Assembly (NCBI GenBank): GCA_021307315.1
Contig: JAJSPD010000272.1
Span: 1-10,843, forward strand
From: Bisporella sp. PMI_857
Taxonomy: Eukaryota; Ascomycota; Leotiomycetes; Helotiales; Helotiaceae
DNA: 10,843 nucleotides
Reading direction: 5' to 3'
Part shown: positions 1 to 6,993 of the stretch, one piece after another
Position numbering within the stretch: position 1 is the stretch's first letter
Layout: the number at the start of each line of letters is the position of its first letter
Notes under the pieces: model-generated
The model's input: only the letters and a program-made list of their open reading frames with translations
The model's database searches: none
Told to the model about the DNA's origin: nothing
Position numbers and translations under genes: made by a program

Positions 1-1000
1 GTTGTAGTACTTCGCAGATTTTTAGCTAAGAAACTTGATGTTTTCGGCTAGCTGCAAGTGCAGTGCTTGGAGTTGTTCGACTTTAACTATTGCAAGCTGT
101 AAATGTGCTTTATTTTTGCCTAGTTCGTGATATACTTTTGGCTCGTAGCTATAGTTAGCATAAAATAGTAATACTTTTGTTGTTTTATTGATTGTGCTGT
201 TGTATGCAAACTGTGCAAGTAGTAATAGCTCTACTTAATTGTTTTGTTTGTAGTTTATATAGCATTGAAGTATACTTTTATTGTTTAGTTAGCTCGTTTT
301 GCTTGTTTATTAGTTTGTAATGAAAGCTTGTTGATAGTTTTTTTTTGATTCTTATAAGTGCAGTAAGCGTTGTTCAGAACTTAAATGTGAAAAGCTTGTT
401 TTTATCCGATATAATTTCCGTAAAGTTTTATAGTTAGCAACTACGACTTTGAAAATATATAAGCAAAATTTTTGCTGTGCTGCTTTCTAAATATAGAATT
501 ATATAACAATACTTTGTTAGTTTTTCTACAACTACTAATATTGAGTTATACTATTTTCTTGAAACTAGTTTTTTGGAAAAGTAGTAGTTTTACTACGAAG
601 TCTTATGCGATAGACTTCTATAGCATGTTCAAAGTTGCTGAAAACTGCAGTTGTCTATAAAAAGCATAGCGTAAAGCTTTGTTCCGGATACACGTGTCGC
701 ATTTAGTAACTACTTTAGTGACTATTTTCTTTATTCTGAGAAAGTAGTAATTCTTAGAAATCTGTTCAACGTTTTAGTGATTTTTGATGTCCGTAAGCTA
801 GTAATCTATATTGTTCTATTACAAATGTCGTTTTTATTGTGTTGGACATATATTTTTCTTTAATATCTTAGAATTCCTGATTTATTTTAGTGAATTTTGC
901 TTTGTTTTTAAAAAGCTCTTGTTGCTATAAAGTCTTTTTATAAGCCTGAAAAACTTTAAGTTTTCGACTCGGTGTTTTACTTTTGTTATTAAAAACAATT
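1..1000 (-). pseudogene. pol: Integrase domain of pol, decayed and cut by window edge
   Basis: Integrase inserts the cDNA into the genome. On the minus strand the HHCC finger is seen as GHQ with a following RIKKIVTKVVTKCDTC (CDTC at 690-701). The catalytic core includes NSILVVVEKLTKYC where the family has D-S-I-L-V-V-V-D-R-L-T-K, then SDKNKLFTFKF (second catalytic Asp region), then KQNELTKQ in place of the Q-T-E-R-x-N-Q segment with the catalytic Glu still present. VELLLLAQFAYNSTINKTT carries the family F-A-Y-N-S motif, and YEPKVYHELGK and VEQLQALHLQLAENIKF continue towards the C-terminus. Stops and shifts are frequent between about 450 and 660. The C-terminal domain lies left of the window. 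Confidence 0.9.
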
Positions 1001-1600
1001 CTTTTTTGTTAAATACTAAAAGTCTTCGTTTTGTTTCAATACTGCGTAATTAACATGTGTTTTGTTGAAAAGTATTCCGGTTTTTGCTTAAAGGTTTGCT
1101 TTAGCATTTTCAGTTTTTTTACATATAAAATTCTGAAATTGTATAAAGCGAGTGTTTCTGACTATTTGACTTAACGACGGTTCAGTTTTTTAGTAGTAGT
1201 AAAAGCAACGAGATTTTGTAGTCTGTAAGCACTTGTACTTAGTATTTAGATTTTTTAAGTACACTTTTTATTCTCGGAAAGCATTAACAATTGCGAGTAG
1301 TTTTTTGTTATGTATTTCGTAGTTAAGTTCTGCTAATTAAATTTCCGTAAATGAAATGCTGTTAGTTGCTATTTTCTTTTCTGCATTAAGTTAGCTAACA
1401 CAGCGCTTAAAGTATAATCTAATATTTGTTTTACTGTAATTTCTTTTTCTGATCGAAAGCAATAAGTACAAGTGCAGTAGTAAAAGCTTGCTTTAATGCG
1501 TCGAATGCATTTGTGTTTTTAAGTCTACTTAAAAGCAACGTTTTTTTTGTAAGTCGAGTAAGCGAAGTAGCTAATTCCGAGTATTTTTAATAAATCTTCG
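1000..1600 (-). pseudogene. pol: RNase H domain of pol, decayed
   Basis: RNase H removes the RNA strand from the hybrid. After a connection segment with FDALKQAFTTALVLIAFD, the minus strand reads, across frames, TAFHLRKFN and LNYEIHNKKLLAIVNAF then RE, a stop at 1268-1270, and KVYL. The gypsy family has S-R-K-L-S-P-A-E-x-N-Y-x-I-H-D-K-E-L-L-A-I at this point. The stop sits exactly at the conserved Trp of the F-R-x-W motif. The expected TDAS catalytic segment near 1420-1440 is only a vestige and is disrupted. Further on, NAKA and KPEY mark the end of the domain before the integrase zinc finger. Confidence 0.88.
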
Positions 1601-1639
1601 ATAAAAATTAGCGAATTTACAAATGATTGTACGTTTTAA

Positions 1640-2400
1640 CGCATGTTAAGTATTTTATTCTAAAATAAGTGCAATTTTTGCTAAGTCTATTTTGATTTTT
1701 TCTGTAAAAATCACATATTCAAAAATGTGACTTTCTAGACTTTAAACTTACACTTCGATAGTTTGACTTTTAAGTTAGTGTTTTGCAGTATTTGCATAAC
1801 TGCTTTGACATTTTTTTCTGATTTTCTGGCTTTGCCGAGTAAATCAAAATGTCGTTTAAGTAACATATACACGTAATGTCTAAAAAAAGCATAAAAATGT
1901 TGTTGATCAGTTTTTGGAAAGTAGCTAAAGCGTTAGTAGTCTTATCGGCATAACTGTAAACTTATAATGCTTATACCGGGTTCTGAAAGCTGTTTTCTAT
2001 TTTTTTTTGCTTTGATTTTTACGCTGTAGTAAGCGTTTTTTAAGTTAAGCTGTGTAAATATTTTGGCTTTTTGCAAGCGATTTTTTATTTCGTTTGCTTT
2101 AAATAATGCGTACTTGTTTTTGATTGTTATATCGTTTAACTTTCTATAGTCGACACACAATCTTTTCGTTTCGTTTAGCTTAAGTACGAATAAACCGAAG
2201 CTTTTGCTAGCAATGTTGACTTTTTAATGATTCTTTTTTTTAAACTATCGTTATAAACTTCCTGAGCGTTTTAAGTCGTTTTCGGATAATAAGTATATAA
2301 GTCCACTTAAAAGCGCTGCTTCGTCGACGAGTAGTATTTTATAATTTTATAGCTTATGTTTCGGCAAAGCCGCGAGTTTTTGTTTTTCCGAAAATAACTT
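1640..2400 (-). pseudogene. pol: Reverse transcriptase domain of pol, inactivated
   Basis: This domain copies element RNA to DNA. Motifs appear in family order on the minus strand. LSENDLK in the entry region follows a decayed proline-rich G-P-I-Y-P-L segment. CVDYRKLNDITIKN and KIFTQLNLKNAYYSVKI (about 2160-2010) form the fingers and first catalytic box, with the first Asp now Asn (LNLKNAY for the usual LDLR-x-AY). TAFRTRYKHYKFTVMP and TTNALATFQKLINN follow across a frameshift. CYLNDILIY at 1851-1862 is the YxDD box with its first Asp now Asn. LSKCKFKVRKVTFL closes the palm and thumb. The longest uninterrupted frame, 1942-2160, covers only the first boxes. Two catalytic aspartates are lost by GAC/GAT-to-AAC/AAT changes, so it cannot be active. 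Confidence 0.93.
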
Positions 2401-2639
2401 TTGAACTTTTTATATTCTAAAAGCAATTCTTTAATATGTAATTTTTGTTTTAGTAATTTGGCTTTTTTAAAAAGTAGCGCAAACTTTTTTTTAGCTTTAG
2501 TCGAGTTTTTTTGTTTGTGTTCTTTTTTTTGCTTTTAGTTCTACATTGTCGTTAGTAGTTGTAGCTTAAAACACTAGCATTTGTCGAAAACGAACTGTTT
2601 TGTTTGCTAATTAATCGTTGAGTTATGCTTTGTATTTAT

Positions 2640-2900
2640 AGCATTTTCAAAATGATTTATGCCGTTTATCTAGTAACATCCAATTGTAACTATTCTATAT
2701 AGTTACTTGTGTTTATTCGGAGTTTTACTGTTTCAATGTTACAAGTTATTTCTGTATAAACGTTCGTGCTGTTTGCTACAGTAAAATGTATAACGTGTTT
2801 TTGACTTGTGTAAATATGCTAAAGTGCTTAATAACTTTTAGTAATATAAAATTTTTGTAGCTCCAAATCTATTATAGCTACTAGTTGTTTTTTCTAGTTT
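2640..2900 (-). pseudogene. pol: Aspartic protease domain of pol, inactivated
   Basis: The retroviral-type protease matures Gag-Pol. The minus-strand reading TEITCNIETVKLRIN followed by LQLDVTR and, after stops, IILKML matches the family order of a beta-rich body followed by a D-I-I-L-G-M-P-W-L type motif. Upstream at 2861-2869 the codons read Asp-Leu-Glu inside AIIDLELQKFYI, where the active-site D-S-G-A motif is expected; Ser-to-Leu and Gly-to-Glu are both single C-to-T or G-to-A changes. The downstream stops fit lost Gln or Trp. It precedes the RT domain as in all Ty3/gypsy pol genes. Confidence 0.7.
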
Positions 2901-3640
2901 GACATTAGTAATATTGTTTCGTGCTTCCGAATATGCATAGTTTTTTTTGTTTTTTTTTTATTGTTTCGAAAAGTACTATTCTTTTTCTTTTAAAAAATAA
3001 CTTGCTTGCTTAGCATTAAAATAGTATAAGCAGTAATCTGTGTAGTATGCAGTCTAATAGAAAGTTCCGTGCTGTAAATGTTTGTAGTGTGCTGCATTGT
3101 TTTTTTCGGATTGTCAACTGTTCCGGCTGCAAGTATTGCTTTTTACTTAGCACGATTTTTAGCTTTTTATTTTTGCTTTGTACTTCTAGCTTAGCTTTTT
3201 CTTTAAGAATTTCTTAGTTAATAATTTTAATTCGCCGTTCGGCGTAAGTTTTTCTGGTTCTGCTACTGTATATTTTTTAAAAGTGCTTTTGAATCATTTA
3301 GATTTACTCTGAACAAAGCTTTGTGTAATTTTTTTTTTTTTTTTCCGAAATGTAAAAAAGTTTGTTGAGTTTTTGTTTAATGTTTAATTTCGTCGGATTC
3401 TAATTCAATAGCTGCGCCGTTTACTTGAAATAAGAATTTTTTTATAGTTTTGCAGCTTTTTTCTTATTCGCTGTTTTTATTATAGTAGCAGCCAAAGCAT
3501 TTATTTTTTATAATGCACTGCATGCTATTCTACACTTGTTACAATGTGTTTCAAGCTGTATATAGACTTTTTGTCGTTTAGTTTTTTTTTGTTGGCTTGG
3601 TTTCTAAAACTGCGATTTTTTTTTCTGAAGCTTTCTGTTG
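2900..3640 (-). other. Gag-to-protease linker of the gypsy element, heavily decayed
   Basis: About 740 bases lie between the zinc knuckle and the protease. Minus-strand frames are Lys/Glu-rich, as gypsy linkers often are, but broken by stops and long A-runs (for example the T-runs at 3330-3344 and 2941-2960 on the plus strand). I found no domain motif here and no sign of another inserted element. Confidence 0.5.
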
Positions 3641-4560
3641 TATCTTTTTTTCTCGTACTGTTGAGTTGTTTTTGTTTTTCTAGGATTGCTGTTTCTTGCA
3701 GTAAAAACTAGCTATATAGCCCGGAAGCACATTTAAAGCACAAATTTTTGTTTTTGCGTCGTTGCATTTTTTTTTAAATAAGCTAGCTTTGTTTAAGCTT
3801 GTTTTGGAATGCGTCCATTCTATAAGTAAATAATAGCGAAGTTTCTAAGAGTGTTGCTTTTTGCTGAACTTTAAAAAATACTGTTTTTTTTTTCTATGCG
3901 TTTTTTATACAGTCTAGTGTCAATTTAATTGCTTTGTTTTTTATAGTCGTGAAAGTTGTCGGTTTTCTTTTTTTAACAATATTATTCTTAACATTTTTTT
4001 TAAGACTTTTGTAGTAAAGCGCAGTAAGTGCTTTGTTATTTTAGTTTACTTTTCCTGCGAGCAACTTAAAACGTCCTGTATACTCCGTTACACTGGTGAG
4101 TTGTTTGCATACTTGGATATTTCGCTTCGCTTGTATCTTTTTATTCGTATTGCTAAACATGCGAGTAAGCTGACTAACGAATTCTTTATAATTGTCAAAA
4201 ATAAAGTTAGTCTTATTTTCTTTTTTGTTATAAGTGTAAGCAAAATAGTTTTTGAGATAAGTAAAAATCTAGTTGTAAGCGGTTCTAGTAAAGTAGAATA
4301 CTGCTTAAAAAACGATCTGTTCCTGGGATCCAAAAAACAAAGGATTTATACGGATATATATTTCGTACTGAAACACATATTGCCGTAAGTTTTTGCGATT
4401 GCTATCGAAAGGTTTTAGTTTATAGACTTTAAGTATTTTGATCTGTTAAGAAATATAAATATATTAAGAAACTAGTAGTAGTAAAGCATGCTCGCTTTTG
4501 GAAGTACGTAAAGTTGAACTGGTTGTTGATATTATATATACGATACAAGTACTTCAAGAC
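3640..4560 (-). pseudogene. gag: gag pseudogene of the gypsy element
   Basis: Gag forms the particle and binds the element RNA. From 4439 down to about 4010 one minus-strand frame runs some 140 codons with only three stops (4305-4307, 4269-4271, 4041-4043). The second and third fall where retrotransposon gag (PF03732 type) has conserved Trp: after AYN, as in the family AKWF region, and after KVN, as in the DW-x-D-x-AL region. Recognisable stretches include FDNYKEFVSQLTRMF, TSVTEYTGRFKLLAGKVN and ALTALYYKSL. Near 3960-4010 an A-run shifts the frame, and reading resumes with TDNFHDY and IDTRLYKKRIEKK, then the zinc knuckle. The start codon is not clear; a fairly open region reaches to about 4560 just after the primer site. 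The near-intact frame, broken mainly at Trp, is the clearest RIP-type decay in the window. Confidence 0.88.
3698..3741 (-). other. Decayed CCHC zinc knuckle of Gag
   Basis: The minus strand encodes LCFKCASGLYS, then a stop, and one frame over SFYCKKQQS. This lines up with C-x2-C-x4-H-x4-C, the RNA-binding nucleocapsid knuckle: both first cysteines and the last are present. The histidine (codon at 3714-3716) is Tyr, TAT in place of CAT/CAC, a C-to-T change at a CpA site. A stop and a one-base shift lie between the third and fourth ligands. Confidence 0.7.
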
Positions 4561-4580
4561 TAAATGCTTAAAGTGTTACG

Positions 4581-4599
4581 GTTCTATTGGCTGATCCAA
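4581..4599 (-). other. Putative primer-binding site (initiator Met tRNA type)
   Basis: Immediately inside the LTR, the minus strand reads TTGGATCAGCCAATAGAAC. This resembles the TGGTATCAGAGC primer site complementary to the 3' end of initiator methionine tRNA, with a few bases lost. Its place between LTR and gag supports the call; the imperfect match limits it. Confidence 0.5.
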
Positions 4600-4749
4600 T
4601 ATAAATAGAAGATCTTAGTCCGAAGTTTGTTGGTCTGAAAAGAAGTAAGTATATTACATATAAGACTAGATCCCAATAACAAGTATGCTACTGAAAAATA
4701 CTATTTGAGTTAAGCACGAAGCTCCTATTTACTTAAGAAAGTTATCTAC

Positions 4750-4756
4750 TTATATA
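4750..4756 (-). promoter_or_regulatory. TATA box in the gypsy LTR
   Basis: The minus strand reads TATATAA, about 165 bp inside the LTR start and about 190 bp upstream of the likely start of gag. It lies where the GC-normal U3 gives way to the AT-rich R-U5 part, the expected site of the RNA polymerase II promoter of an LTR element. Confidence 0.5.
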
Positions 4757-4765
4757 AAGCTTCGT

Positions 4766-4825
4766 AGGGTTGGATCATAGGGATCATTGGATCATTGCCA
4801 TGATCCGACTGAGCCATGATCCATC
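4766..4825. repeat. Clustered GGATCAT repeats in U3
   Basis: The plus strand carries three close copies of GGATCAT (from about 4773, 4782 and 4790) followed by two inverted copies, ATGATCC, near 4799 and 4817. The cluster sits just upstream of the LTR TATA box and just before an ATCACGTGAC palindrome (4823-4832). That position suits enhancer or silencer sites. No binding protein can be named from the sequence. Confidence 0.6.
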
Positions 4826-4938
4826 ACGTGACCTCCCTATCCCAGGGGTTCTCTGTGTAAGCCAAGCTTACCGAGCCTCAGGCCCCTAAGGCCTAAGTCT
4901 GTTAGCGATGCGCGTAACAAGTAGTTAAATTTTCGCTT

Positions 4939-5169
4939 TTGCCGCCAAAAGCAGCACGAAAGCATAACAAACAAAATAAGCTACGAGTAAAAGATCTCAT
5001 TAATTATAAAACAATTGCACGACTACTAAAACCGAACAACTTCAACGCTGCTATCGAAAACAACACGTTGAACCATTTTAAGCTGCAGGTAAAGTACATT
5101 TTTGATTCGAAAAATTGTTCGAAAAAAAAAAAAGAAATAACCGTGTTTGTTGTTTTGCTCGAGCCTTAA
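4939..5169 (+). pseudogene. Unrecognised open frame, possible coding remnant beside the LTR
   Basis: A frame of about 76 codons stays open here, ending in TAA at 5167-5169. It reads PPKAARKHNKQNKLRVKD, then a hydrophilic stretch with NFNAAIENNTLNHFKLQVKY and a Lys-rich end. The first codon is TTG, so no eukaryotic start is present; the frame is also open upstream to the LTR junction. The Lys/Arg/Pro-rich opening resembles the basic N-terminus of many nuclear or transposon proteins, but I do not recognise a family. An open frame of this length, with mixed amino-acid content, is less expected by chance in such AT-rich DNA. It may be the 5' end of a gene or element split by the gypsy insertion. 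No further coding follows it. Confidence 0.3.
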
Positions 5170-5197
5170 CTTTGTTCTTAATTGTGTAGTTGTTAAA

Positions 5198-5380
5198 GTT
5201 GAAAAAAGAAGCTATAAGCAACAGTTAGCAATAAAGATCGAAAAAAAGGATCCGGCCTACTTATAATTCTTGCGTTGCAGCTTTGCTGTCGCAGCTTTGC
5301 TACGGCTTCACTTTGCTAGCGCTACAGCTTCACTTTATCCACCAACTTGCATAATATTCGGAAAAAAACGAAGCTATTTC
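5198..5380 (+). repeat. 183-bp direct repeat, copy 1
   Basis: The unit begins GTTGAAAAAAGAAGC and ends after GCATAATATTCGGAAAAAAA. It recurs exactly 333 bp downstream with no net insertion or deletion. Inside it are two GCAGCTTTGCT copies 14 bp apart (5277-5287, 5291-5301) and two CTTCACTTT copies. It lies in noncoding DNA after the unrecognised frame. Confidence 0.9.
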
Positions 5381-5530
5381 TGGTGCTAGTAGTTAGCAAT
5401 ATAAACAGAGAGCAAAGAACGACTTTGCTTTGCTTTATATCGACAGTTATAAAGTTTTAAAGTTAAGAAAAGATTGTGGAGTTAAAAAAGGATTGTAAAG
5501 TTGAAGGAGCTTCGAAAATGGTTTTTGAGA

Positions 5531-5713
5531 GTTGAAAAAAGAAGCTATAAGCAACAGTTGGCAATAAGGATTAAAAGAGGGAATCCGGCCTACTTATAGT
5601 TTTTGCGTTGCAACTTTGCTGGCGCAGCTTTGCTACAGCTTCACTTTGCTAGCGCTACAGCTTTACTTTACTTACTAACTTGCATAATATTCGGAAAAAA
5701 ACGAAACTGTTTT
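5531..5713 (+). repeat. 183-bp direct repeat, copy 2
   Basis: This copy matches 5198-5380 at about 88% by eye: roughly 21 differences, all but one of them transitions. Equal spacing throughout means the copies have not gained or lost bases relative to each other. The 150-bp spacer between the copies also holds GTTGAA-type and AAAGTT-type fragments related to the unit edges. Confidence 0.9.
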
Positions 5714-6354
5714 TAATGCAATCGTGAATTAAAAGTGAGAAGGAAAGCCGATTATAAAATCGATCTACGCAACGTTAACGTATTAAAAGCGTTACAAAGA
5801 AAAAATACTTTTATATACTTTTCAATTCTTTCATGCTAAATGCTTATTTGCTTTTATTACACATGTCGATTTTATATAGTCGATGTATAAGCAGGAAGTT
5901 CGACGTATAAAGCGTTGTATAAAAGTTTGTATAAAAGGCTCGCTGTAAAAGAAAGGTTCGATCTGAAAGTGAACAGTTAAAATAAGTTCTCGCGAGCAAA
6001 TCTAAAAAACTGGAAATCGAATAAAGAATTGATTAGATCTCGAAGTACTTTTTTGAAAAAGATCTCGATTTCTGAATGTCGTTTTAGTGTTGTTGTAAAG
6101 TTGTAAGTTAAAAAGATAATAGAGAAGTTGTAACGAAGTCGATATTTTATCGTTGGCTAAGCAAGTTATATTCACTCTCGAGGCCATAAATAAGTCACGT
6201 AATGCAACGATATATAGCGCAAACGCTTAAAAGAAAAGCTCGATCTAACTAATCATGAACGTTTATTACTTCAGTACTCGAGGCGAGTACGTATAAAAGT
6301 ACGTATAAGAGAAAGGACGGTTGTAGTGAGGTTAGTTTCTTTCGTATGTCAAAA

Positions 6355-6366
6355 TATCACGTGATA
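6355..6366. promoter_or_regulatory. E-box palindrome TATCACGTGATA
   Basis: A perfect 12-bp palindrome centred on CACGTG, the core site of basic helix-loop-helix factors such as fungal Cbf1 types. It is the first of six related sites between here and 7112 (see findings). The role is inferred from the motif only. Confidence 0.4.
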
Positions 6367-6489
6367 CGGATAAGTAGCCAGTCATGTGACTAAAAGAGCA
6401 TGATTTCTGTATAGAAGCACACCACTAAACATCATTAACCAATTGACAATATAACGCGGATGCTTCGGCTTATCGGTGTATACTCGAAC

Positions 6490-6522
6490 ATGCTACGTTT
6501 ATGCTACGTTTATGCTACGTTT
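6490..6522 (+). repeat. Tandem repeat, 3 x ATGCTACGTTT
   Basis: Three perfect head-to-tail copies of an 11-bp unit (6490-6500, 6501-6511, 6512-6522). The copies are identical in an area where older sequence is mutated, so the array is either young or maintained by slippage. Confidence 0.95.
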
Positions 6523-6596
6523 TAGTTTTGTGCTAGATCTTGTTCCTGTTCTTGTGGTTCAAGTTGTTACAGGCCAAATGCTACAATAAAGTGTTT

Positions 6597-6636
6597 CGAG
6601 CGCAGCGAGGATCGGGGGTTTAGGGGCTGGCCCCTA
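6597..6636 (+). repeat. GAGCGCAGCGA-plus-hairpin unit, copy 1
   Basis: CGAGCGCAGCGAGG is followed by a G-rich stretch and a 7-bp inverted repeat TAGGGGC-TG-GCCCCTA (6621-6636). It is the most diverged of three copies; the others begin at 6923 and 6994. Directly after it lies TATATAAAAA (6635-6644). Confidence 0.8.
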
Positions 6637-6644
6637 TATAAAAA
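6635..6644 (+). promoter_or_regulatory. Possible TATA box upstream of the Helitron
   Basis: TATATAAAAA on the plus strand, about 620 bp upstream of the Helitron ATG, follows the GC hairpin. It is one of few TATA-like sites in a GC-richer stretch. The distance is long, and AT-rich genomes give many such matches, so this is a weak call. Confidence 0.2.
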
Positions 6645-6699
6645 GAGATATTTTAAGTGACTAATAAATGTATTCAATTGAGAACTACTGTGTAGTTGT

Positions 6700-6769
6700 G
6701 AAAGCAAGCTTTTCGGTCCATAGAGGGTTCTTACGCAACCCGAGATCCCTAGTTAGAAAGCTTGCTTTC
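6700..6769. repeat. 13-bp perfect inverted repeat with 44-bp loop
   Basis: GAAAGCAAGCTTT (6700-6712) pairs perfectly with AAAGCTTGCTTTC (6757-6769). Inside the loop GGGTT and AACCC can pair around seven bases (about 6725-6741), so the whole could form a two-level hairpin. It could be the ends of a tiny inverted-repeat element, a cruciform site or a protein-binding site. It is not a tRNA. Confidence 0.85.
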
Positions 6770-6882
6770 TTACTAAAGTGATAACCCGGTGCGTAGGGGC
6801 ACGTGATGCCGAAAATTGGTGGTTAAGGGCTCAAAAAGAATCATGTGACTTAAAAAAGAGTAGTCAGGTGACAGGTCTTTTG

Positions 6883-6915
6883 CACGGGTCGTTTACAGGT
6901 CGGTGCGTTAGCTGC
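6883..6915 (+). repeat. 33-bp direct repeat, copy A
   Basis: Begins CACGGGTCGTTTACAGGTC and matches 7141-7173 with five differences in 33, four of them transitions. It carries one of the TTTACAGG motifs and lies just before the second GAGCGCAGCGA hairpin unit. Confidence 0.85.
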
Positions 6916-6922
6916 GAACGCC

Positions 6923-6962
6923 GAGCGCAGCGAAATAGAGGGGCTTGGGGCTTAGCCCCCAA
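6923..6962 (+). repeat. GAGCGCAGCGA-plus-hairpin unit, copy 2
   Basis: GAGCGCAGCGAAATAGAGG followed by TTGGGGCTTAGCCCCCAA, in which GGGGCT (6947-6952) pairs with AGCCCC (6954-6959). It is nearly identical to the copy 71 bp downstream. Confidence 0.9.
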
Positions 6963-6993
6963 AATTGACTTTTCTACAGGCAGTTTACAAGCT

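Larger units (their letters stand above)
1..4919 (-). mobile_element. RIP-degraded Ty3/gypsy LTR retrotransposon, 3' end outside window
   Basis: Read on the minus strand, the order is LTR, primer-binding site, gag with zinc knuckle, protease, reverse transcriptase, RNase H, integrase. RT before RNase H before integrase is the Ty3/gypsy arrangement (copia places integrase first). Each domain is recognised by family motifs described in the entries below. The element is decayed: stops replace conserved Trp, and frames shift at A-runs (T-runs on the plus strand). The minus, coding strand is strongly A-rich, which is common in retroelements and is exaggerated here by G-to-A change. The integrase C-terminus, any chromodomain and the 3' LTR would lie left of position 1. 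The right edge is set by the TGTTACGCG start of the LTR on the minus strand. Confidence 0.93.
4600..4919 (-). repeat. 5' LTR of the gypsy element
   Basis: On the minus strand this begins TGTTACGCG at 4919 and ends TTTATA at about 4600, directly before a primer-binding-like sequence. A canonical LTR would end in CA; TA is what a CpA-to-TpA change would give. About 320 bp is a normal fungal gypsy LTR length. The U3 part (about 4760-4919) is visibly GC-richer than everything around it. A TATA box at 4750-4756 and a terminal pyrimidine/CAG stretch fit U3-R-U5 order. The partner LTR is outside the window, so the ends rest on motif reading and not on comparison of the two LTRs. The possible 5-bp target duplication next to it would be AGTAG at 4920-4924. 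Confidence 0.75.
5714..6540. other. AT-rich intergenic stretch with short repeats, no gene seen
   Basis: I find no protein or RNA gene here. The stretch holds about six GTATAA(A/G) motifs (5885-5935 and 6291-6309), a 12-bp tandem TACGTATAAAAG / TACGTATAAGAG at 6288-6311, and directly before it an inverted repeat GTACTCG-AGG-CGAGTAC (6274-6290). AGATCTCGA occurs twice (6035-6043, 6060-6068). A perfect palindrome TATCACGTGATA lies at 6355-6366. A minus-strand frame at 6002-6187 has no recognisable family motif. Confidence 0.6.

Noticed and set aside
472..660. Plus-strand frame of 62 codons, Leu/Phe-rich, as a small membrane protein.
   Set aside because: It lies antisense to the integrase core; the hydrophobic content follows from the T-rich strand.
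4088..4333. Minus-strand frame of 81 codons as a gene.
   Set aside because: It overlaps gag in a different minus-strand frame; the gag frame has the conserved motifs.
4101..4388. Plus-strand frame of 95 codons resembling a copia RT/RNase H end (a stretch like RIAKHASKLTNEFF).
   Set aside because: It is the antisense of the gypsy gag, which reads far better on the minus strand with family motifs and stops at conserved Trp.
4939..4941. TTG start codon for the frame at 4939-5169.
   Set aside because: Non-ATG TTG starts are a bacterial convention; in a fungal setting this is not evidence of a start.
6002..6187. Minus-strand frame of 61 codons.
   Set aside because: No family motif, no neighbour support, and expected length by chance.
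6490..6522. CRISPR-like array.
   Set aside because: The 11-bp copies are directly adjacent without spacers, and the window is eukaryotic.
6700..6770. A tRNA gene, suggested by a GGGTT...AACCC stem and outer pairing.
   Set aside because: No TTCRA loop, no D-arm signature and the 13-bp outer stem is too long for an acceptor arm.
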